A DNA stretch of 46,929 bases from Akkermansiaceae bacterium (GTDB lineage: Bacteria > Verrucomicrobiota > Verrucomicrobiia > Verrucomicrobiales > Akkermansiaceae), in assembly GCA_025363295.1 (NCBI GenBank), contig JANYEC010000034.1:1-46929 (forward strand). Reading direction: 5' to 3'. The notes under the pieces are model-generated. The model worked only from the letters and a program-made list of their open reading frames with translations. It ran no database searches and was not told the origin of the DNA. This document shows, piece by piece, positions 42,028 through 46,929 of this stretch (the first letter of the stretch is position 1; each line of letters begins with the position of its first letter). The translations under genes were made by a program, and so were the position numbers.

Positions 42028-44379
42028 ATGAATTTTAAGTCCAAACAATACCTGCTAGTCGTTTTTAGTTTGATCGCATTCGCTGCGCCATTGATGGGCC
42101 AGTTTCCGAAACTTCCCATGAGTTCCACACCGGCGGCGGCCAAAGTGACGGGCGAAACGCAGGATGAAAAGAAGGCGCGTTTGGAATTATGGTTGAAGGA
42201 GACAAAGGCCGCCTTCGCCCGTGTTAACGAGGCGGACGCTGACACGCAATTGCCGGTCGGGATCGATGAGTCGGAGGCAGCAGAGCATCGCCGCAATCTT
42301 GAACAAACCATTCTAGCCATCAACCGCTACCTGAAAGTCGCCGATGCCATGCCGGATGCCCGGAAGGGACTTGGAGGGGCTCGGGACTTAGAGGCGGAAT
42401 GGACGGGATTTTCGGAAAAACCACCGTACTCGATTTTGCTCCTCGATCAACTGCTCAACCAGCAAGATGCATTGCGTGAAAAAGCGGCGTCCTATGTTTC
42501 GTCTCTCGCCTTGTTCGATCGCACACTATCAGAAATCCAGCAGGAAGGTCGGGCGGTAGAGGAGTCTACCAGAGTGGCCTCGGCCGATGCGGAACAGGAG
42601 AGTGGCGATGGCGGCGCGGCGAAATGGAGACTCATTGCCGAGCGTGCAAAATCACGACTCCTCTCAGTGCGCGCGACCTTTCTGCAAGCGAATGTGGCAC
42701 TGCTGCAGGATCAGGCGGAAACCGCGAAGATCCAGTTATCCCTGTTGGATCGGCAGGTCGGTATCGTTAGGAAAAACGTGGATTTCTCCGACAAAGATTT
42801 GGCCAAAGTGACTCAGGCGGCGGCCGATCGGCAAACGGCGCTGCGCAAAGAAATCTCAACAATCATTAAGAGCAATCAAACGGCGACGCTCGCAAAGGCC
42901 GGCATGCAGACCGTCGTGGATAAGTTAGAAAAGGAGATTCAAGCTGGGACTTTGATAGAGCAGACTCCAGAGCTCGCGCTCGTCCGAGTCAAGATGGAAT
43001 CCAAGGAAACCCGTGTTGATTCCTTTCAACATATTCTCGAAACCCTCGAATCACTTGATCAGTTAGACTCCTATGTGCCGGATATCTATCAGAAGCGCCG
43101 TGTGCTGTTGAAGTCCAGCGACAGAACAACCCGTGCTGCGGCCTTGCAATCGCTACGTTCGGCGCTGGTGCGTTTGACAGCCTGGGAGACCGTGATTGAG
43201 AACGACTTGGCTGCGGTGGATGCCGATATTCGAAATCAGGAATCTCGTGCGAATTCAATGCCCGCCGGTGATCCTCGATTGGTGCCGCTGAGTGATGTGA
43301 GGGTGGCTCTGTGGGATAAGCAGGCAGTCATCCAGAGAGTGTCCCAAGCCGTGTCCGCCCAGCGAAGAATGATACAACGGTGGGTCGATGATTTGGATCA
43401 GGCATCCGCGGGTAAGTCGCTATCCGAAAAATTCTCAGATGCCACCACATCCAGTTGGGATGCCATCAAAAGCATCTGGCACTTTGAAGTATTTCAATAC
43501 GATGACACCGTGATGCTCGGTGGCGTTCCCATCATCGAGAAGCGGGGCGTCTCGCTAGGGAAATTCGTCATCGCGTTCCTCTCATTCTGCGTTGCCTATT
43601 TTATCGCCACCCGGATCAGTAACCGGCTGCGGAACTTGGTAATCCGCCACGGTCATATTGCGGAGCCTCAAGCGAAGACACTGGGAAACTGGCTGATGAC
43701 ACTCGTTAGTTTTCTGTTAGCATTGGGAACACTGCATTTCCTTAAGATTCCCCTAACTGTATTTGCGTTCTTCGGCGGTGCACTAGCCATCGGGCTCGGT
43801 TTCGGCACTCAGACACTGATCAAGAATTTTATTAGCGGCATCATCGTGCTTGTCGAACGGAAGATCCGAGTCGGCGATGTGGTGGACATCGGAGGTACGG
43901 AGGGGACCGTGGTGGAAATTAACACTCGTTCGTCGGTGATCCGCGGCCCGGACGGACGTGAGTCTCTCGTGCCAAACTCTGTGTTTCTTGAAAATACCAT
44001 CACTAATCTAACGCTTAGTAACCGTTCGCTGCGTCGGGCCATCACCGTCGGCGTGGCTTATGGCAGTTCGCCACAACAGGTGATTTCCATACTCACGGAG
44101 TGTGCCGAGCGCCATGGATTGATCCACCAGGTGCCTCAACCGTTGGTGGTTTTCCAAGATTTCGGTGATAACGCCCTGCTCTTTAAACTCTATGTCTGGG
44201 TTGCTCTGGATGGGAAGACCAACCCAGAACTGGTAGAAAGCGATCTCAGGATGATGATCGAAAAGCAATTCGGAGAAACCGGCATCGAATTCCCGTTTCC
44301 GCAGCGCGATATGCATTTGAAGACGGGTGCGCCGCTTCAAATCGAGTGGACCCCACCCCCCGCCACGGCCCATGAATGA
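42028..44379 (+). CDS. Large MscS-family mechanosensitive channel
   Basis: A 783-residue inner-membrane channel with a long periplasmic N-terminal domain, like MscK/YbdG-type members. The signal peptide is MNFKSKQYLLVVFSLIAFAAPLMGQ. Residues about 50-500 are helical and coiled-coil rich. The membrane part has GKFVIAFLSFCVAYFIATRI, NWLMTLVSFLLALGTLHFL and the pore helix FGGALAIGLGFGTQTLIKNF. The MscS beta domain IRVGDVVDIGGTEGTVVEI follows. The start at 42028 places the signal peptide at the N-terminus. It ends overlapping ribD by 8 bases. Confidence 0.9.
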   Translation: MNFKSKQYLLVVFSLIAFAAPLMGQFPKLPMSSTPAAAKVTGETQDEKKARLELWLKETKAAFARVNEADADTQLPVGIDESEAAEHRRNLEQTILAINRYLKVADAMPDARKGLGGARDLEAEWTGFSEKPPYSILLLDQLLNQQDALREKAASYVSSLALFDRTLSEIQQEGRAVEESTRVASADAEQESGDGGAAKWRLIAERAKSRLLSVRATFLQANVALLQDQAETAKIQLSLLDRQVGIVRKNVDFSDKDLAKVTQAAADRQTALRKEISTIIKSNQTATLAKAGMQTVVDKLEKEIQAGTLIEQTPELALVRVKMESKETRVDSFQHILETLESLDQLDSYVPDIYQKRRVLLKSSDRTTRAAALQSLRSALVRLTAWETVIENDLAAVDADIRNQESRANSMPAGDPRLVPLSDVRVALWDKQAVIQRVSQAVSAQRRMIQRWVDDLDQASAGKSLSEKFSDATTSSWDAIKSIWHFEVFQYDDTVMLGGVPIIEKRGVSLGKFVIAFLSFCVAYFIATRISNRLRNLVIRHGHIAEPQAKTLGNWLMTLVSFLLALGTLHFLKIPLTVFAFFGGALAIGLGFGTQTLIKNFISGIIVLVERKIRVGDVVDIGGTEGTVVEINTRSSVIRGPDGRESLVPNSVFLENTITNLTLSNRSLRRAITVGVAYGSSPQQVISILTECAERHGLIHQVPQPLVVFQDFGDNALLFKLYVWVALDGKTNPELVESDLRMMIEKQFGETGIEFPFPQRDMHLKTGAPLQIEWTPPPATAHE

Positions 44380-45361
44380 AGAACAGTGGATGCGTCTCGC
44401 GCTTGACGAAGCGCAGAAAGGCATCGGCCGCACGGCACCGAATCCGCCGGTGGGTGCGGTGATCGTGAAGGATGGAATCATGTTAGGAAGGGGTTGGCAT
44501 CGCGCGGCGGGGCAGCCACACGCCGAGCGGGAAGCGCTTGCGGATGCCGCAGGTAAAAATGTCGCGGGTTCGACGGTTTATATCACCTTGGAACCATGTT
44601 CAACGCAGGGCCGCACGCCGCCTTGCACGCAAGGGCTCATCGATGCCGGAGTCGCTCGCGTGGTTTACGCCTGTGTGGATCGGAACCCAAGCCACGCCGG
44701 GCGCGCAGATGCCTTGTTGAAAGCCGCAGGGATCGAAGTGGTTTCCGGCGTGTGTCAGGAAGCGGCGGAGAAAATTTTACGACCGTTTTTCAAAGTTCGC
44801 GAAACGGGAATGCCTTGGGTGATTTGGAAATCCGCGATGAGTCTCGATGGCCGCATCACCCGTCCTCCGGATGAGAGCCAATGGCTCACGGGAGAGTTAG
44901 CACGGGCGGATGTGCAGAAACTCCGCTCCACCGTCGATGCGATCATTACCAGTGGCGAGACCGTGCGCCGTGATAAGCCTGATCTAACCATTCGTATGCC
45001 GGAGTTATTAGAAGGCCGTGCTCAGCCCTGGCGTGTTATTGTCACCGATAGGCCGGAATCTTTGCCTGCACAATCGGAACGAACCTTGATCCGGCCGAGG
45101 GCTGATCTAGCAGGAACTCTGCGCAAGCTAGCGAGTGAACAAGGTGTAATTAGCGTGATGGTCGAGGCCGGAGGTGTTTTTTCCGCTGCGTTGTTCGAAG
45201 CCGGTTTGATTGACGAAGTCGTGGTTTACTACGCGCCGATGCTCTGCGGTGGGCCGTCGCCGGGCTTGGGCGGAGTGGGATTGAAACAGTCGTTGCACCT
45301 AGATGAAATCGATTTCCAACAGTTTGGAAATGACATCCGGGTGAGGGGAATTGTCAGGTGA
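44372..45361 (+). CDS. ribD: Bifunctional riboflavin biosynthesis protein RibD
   Basis: 329 residues joining a diaminohydroxyphosphoribosylaminopyrimidine deaminase (about 1-145) and a reductase (about 150-329), two steps of riboflavin synthesis. Zinc ligands are His50 and Glu52 in HAEREAL, then Cys76 and Cys85 in PCSTQGRTPPC. The reductase has AMSLDGRIT and MVEAGGVFSAALFEAGLIDEV. The ATG at 44372 overlaps the mscS stop by 8 bases; the frame is open upstream but inside that gene. No other rib genes are nearby. Confidence 0.95.
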   Translation: MNEEQWMRLALDEAQKGIGRTAPNPPVGAVIVKDGIMLGRGWHRAAGQPHAEREALADAAGKNVAGSTVYITLEPCSTQGRTPPCTQGLIDAGVARVVYACVDRNPSHAGRADALLKAAGIEVVSGVCQEAAEKILRPFFKVRETGMPWVIWKSAMSLDGRITRPPDESQWLTGELARADVQKLRSTVDAIITSGETVRRDKPDLTIRMPELLEGRAQPWRVIVTDRPESLPAQSERTLIRPRADLAGTLRKLASEQGVISVMVEAGGVFSAALFEAGLIDEVVVYYAPMLCGGPSPGLGGVGLKQSLHLDEIDFQQFGNDIRVRGIVR

Positions 45362-45366
45362 TGAAT

Positions 45367-45426
45367 GGACCGCGAAATTTATTTCGCAAAGAGCCGCTCC
45401 AACTTGCGAAATGAATTTCGCGGTCC
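45367..45426. repeat. 23-base inverted repeat between ribD and bioA
   Basis: Arms 45367-45389 and 45404-45426 are reverse complements at 22 of 23 positions with a 14-base loop. Each arm also contains its own small palindrome GCGAAAT/ATTTCGC, so it can form one long or two short hairpins. It occupies the whole gap between the convergent ribD and bioA stops, and may act as a bidirectional terminator or be a REP-type element. It has no T-run. Confidence 0.85.
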
Positions 45427-45427
45427 G

Positions 45428-46702
45428 TTAGGTGAGCGCCGCATCCAGTGCATGGATCGCGTGGTCGATCTCTGCAAGACTGGTAGAGAGCGGCGGCATC
45501 AGCACGATCGTATCGAGGATCGGTCGTGTAAGTAGGCCGTGGGCGCGGGCGGCGAGGCAGGTCGATTCACCGAAACGCTCGCCGTGCGGGAATTTCTCTC
45601 CATCCGGGCGGCGGAGTTCGATCCCGGCGATGAAGCCACACCGGCGGATCTCATGGATCATTGAATGGCGGGATTTTAACGCCGAAAGACCCTCATGAAG
45701 ATGGGTGATTTTTGCGGATAGATTAGCAAGGGTGTTTTCTTGTTGAAAAAGATCGAGACTCGCGAGAGCCGCCGCGCAACCTAATGGATTCGCCGTGTAA
45801 CTATGGCCGTAGTAGAAGGCTTTTTCTGGCGTGCCCAGAAATGCATCGTAAATTTCCCGCGTCGTGAGAGTGGCAGCGAGCGGCAAGTATCCGCCAGTTA
45901 GGCCTTTGGCGAGACAGAGAAAATCCGGGATGACGTTTTCATGCTGGCAAGCGAACATCCTGCCCGTGCGACCGAAGCCGGTCATCACTTCGTCGAGGAT
46001 GAGATGCACGCCGTTTGCGTCACACCAAGCGCGCAATTCAGTGAGCATGCCGCCGGGCCATGGGCGCATTTCGTTGACGCCTTGGATGAGTGGCTCGATC
46101 ACCACTGCCGCGATTTTTTCTGTTGGAAGGGAGTGCAAATCCTCTAGCGAGGAAACATGTTGGACGGGAAATCCCATGCCGCGGATGCGTTCAAAAAACC
46201 GCCCGACCCCGCCCAGCGAGGCTGCGCCGAGTGTATCGCCGTGATAACCGTTAGTAAACGCGATGAAGCCATTGCGTTGCGGCTCGTCCCTTTGTTGGCG
46301 ATATTGCAGCGCCATTTTCAAAGCGCACTCGACGGCGGTCGAGCCATCGTCCGAGAAGAATACGCGCTCGAGGGTTTCTTCTGGGAAAAGCCCGCATAGT
46401 CGGCTGGCCAATTCCAATGCGAGTGGATGAGTGAAGCCGAGAAATGAGGAGTGCGCGATTTTTCCTAACTGCTTACAGATCGCCGCGTTGATCACTGGAT
46501 GGGCGTGGCCGTGGATGTTCGTCCAGATAGAAGAATTTCCGTCTAGATACTTTCGCCCTTCGGAATCCCACAGCCACGAGCCCTTGCCACGCGTGATCAC
46601 CAGTGGTTCATGGCCGCGCGCACACCACTCGGCTTGTCGGGTGAAGGGGTGCCAGCAGTGCGCTTGATCGGCGGAAATCCATTGGCGGGTGTCGTCACGC
46701 AT
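45428..46702 (-). CDS. bioA: Adenosylmethionine-8-amino-7-oxononanoate aminotransferase
   Basis: PLP enzyme that converts KAPA to DAPA with SAM in biotin synthesis. Counted from the ATG at 46702 it has 424 residues, typical for BioA. Visible are WHPF (17-20), DGNSSIWTNIHGHAHP, GYHGDTLGA (152-160), LILDEVMTGFGRTG with Asp237, and the PLP lysine Lys266 in LAKGLTGG. Longer in-frame starts to 46888 run through upstream non-coding sequence. It converges with ribD; no bioB or bioF is in the window. A short palindrome lies 57 bases upstream. Confidence 0.94.
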   Translation of the reverse strand: MRDDTRQWISADQAHCWHPFTRQAEWCARGHEPLVITRGKGSWLWDSEGRKYLDGNSSIWTNIHGHAHPVINAAICKQLGKIAHSSFLGFTHPLALELASRLCGLFPEETLERVFFSDDGSTAVECALKMALQYRQQRDEPQRNGFIAFTNGYHGDTLGAASLGGVGRFFERIRGMGFPVQHVSSLEDLHSLPTEKIAAVVIEPLIQGVNEMRPWPGGMLTELRAWCDANGVHLILDEVMTGFGRTGRMFACQHENVIPDFLCLAKGLTGGYLPLAATLTTREIYDAFLGTPEKAFYYGHSYTANPLGCAAALASLDLFQQENTLANLSAKITHLHEGLSALKSRHSMIHEIRRCGFIAGIELRRPDGEKFPHGERFGESTCLAARAHGLLTRPILDTIVLMPPLSTSLAEIDHAIHALDAALT

Positions 46703-46758
46703 CGGCGTGATTATGGGTGGAATCGACAGCGCGGAAAGCGGGAATCGTGACGAAATTG

Positions 46759-46780
46759 TCATCCGAAAATACTCGGATGA
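46759..46780. promoter_or_regulatory. Inverted repeat upstream of bioA
   Basis: TCATCCG and CGGATGA (46759-46765 and 46774-46780) flank an 8-base spacer, 57 bases upstream of the bioA start. It could be an operator or a weak hairpin. It is not the known BirA box. Confidence 0.3.
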
Positions 46781-46852
46781 TTCATTTTCTACGTGATCAC
46801 GGCATATCTTATGGCCGAAAATGGGATACATCTTGGGTGTCGCCGCAAGCAT

Positions 46853-46929
46853 ACTTTCCCCCCAGGGTGCGAACGGATCACGACACATTTCCCCCCGAAA
46901 AAACGTCGGCGGATGTTGGTGGTTCCCCC
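46853..46929. mobile_element. Probable IS21-family end with spaced direct repeats
   Basis: TTTCCCCCC occurs at 46855-46863 and 46888-46896, and TTCCCCC at 46923-46929 at the window edge. The spacing is 33 then about 34 bases. Multiple repeated blocks at about this spacing are typical of IS21-family termini. No transposase gene is inside the window, so the assignment rests on the repeats alone. Confidence 0.4.

Noticed and set aside
1..46929. tRNA, rRNA genes and CRISPR arrays.
   Set aside because: I looked in every intergenic gap and saw no cloverleaf-like sequence or regularly spaced repeat-spacer array; the repeats at the edges are better explained as IS ends.

Overview
The window looks like a chromosomal segment of a Gram-negative bacterium, most likely a member of the Verrucomicrobiota (inference from gene content, not a search). 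Reasons: a 641-residue PurF of the long type, a DUF1080 secreted protein, a solitary type II pseudopilin, large secreted CAP-domain and MscS-like proteins, an Mla/Pqi-type outer-membrane lipid transport operon, and start codons that mostly lack a clear Shine-Dalgarno sequence. Both window ends look like insertion-sequence ends. The left edge has the first codons of a transposase behind two direct repeats. The right edge has three regularly spaced TTCCCCC-type repeats like an IS21-family end.

Layout: 0-4 kb (minus strand) holds an ABC ATPase, its permease, a His/Asp/Glu-rich anchored protein and a PilT-like ATPase. 4.3-7.3 kb holds purM-purF. 7.3-11.3 kb (minus) holds a CBS/DRTGG manganese pyrophosphatase, argS and a PtsN-like EIIA. 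11.4-16 kb (plus) holds grpE-dnaJ-rsmE and a secreted CAP protein. 16-19.7 kb (minus) holds a DUF2452 protein, a pseudopilin with its own terminator, a lipoprotein translationally coupled to a secreted serine protease, and mutY. 19.8-22.1 kb holds a spermidine-synthase-like methyltransferase and a cardiolipin synthase.

22.5-27.7 kb is the accessory region. Five genes in a row on the minus strand are an MmeI-like single-chain restriction-modification enzyme, a three-helix membrane protein, a 43-residue proline-rich basic protein, an unrecognised 268-residue protein, and a PIN-domain nuclease overlapping it. A strong terminator closes the run. It sits between housekeeping genes (cls and serS) and looks like a small defence island; the functions of the non-RM genes are inferred.

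28-46.7 kb returns to core genes: serS, a DUF1080 protein, tsaE, a small lipoprotein, an RlmM-like rRNA methyltransferase, a SpoIIAA/STAS-like protein, the mlaE-mlaF-mlaD-pqiC-like operon, rsmI, a coiled-coil protein, a fur-family regulator, rsgA, an MscS channel, ribD and bioA. The standout gene is at 38.1-40.2 kb. It encodes a family 1 glycoside hydrolase whose barrel is interrupted by a complete solute-binding-protein (SBP_bac_3-type) domain in circularly permuted order. Several intergenic gaps hold long imperfect inverted repeats (13.1, 32.2 and 45.4 kb). No tRNA, rRNA or CRISPR array was seen.
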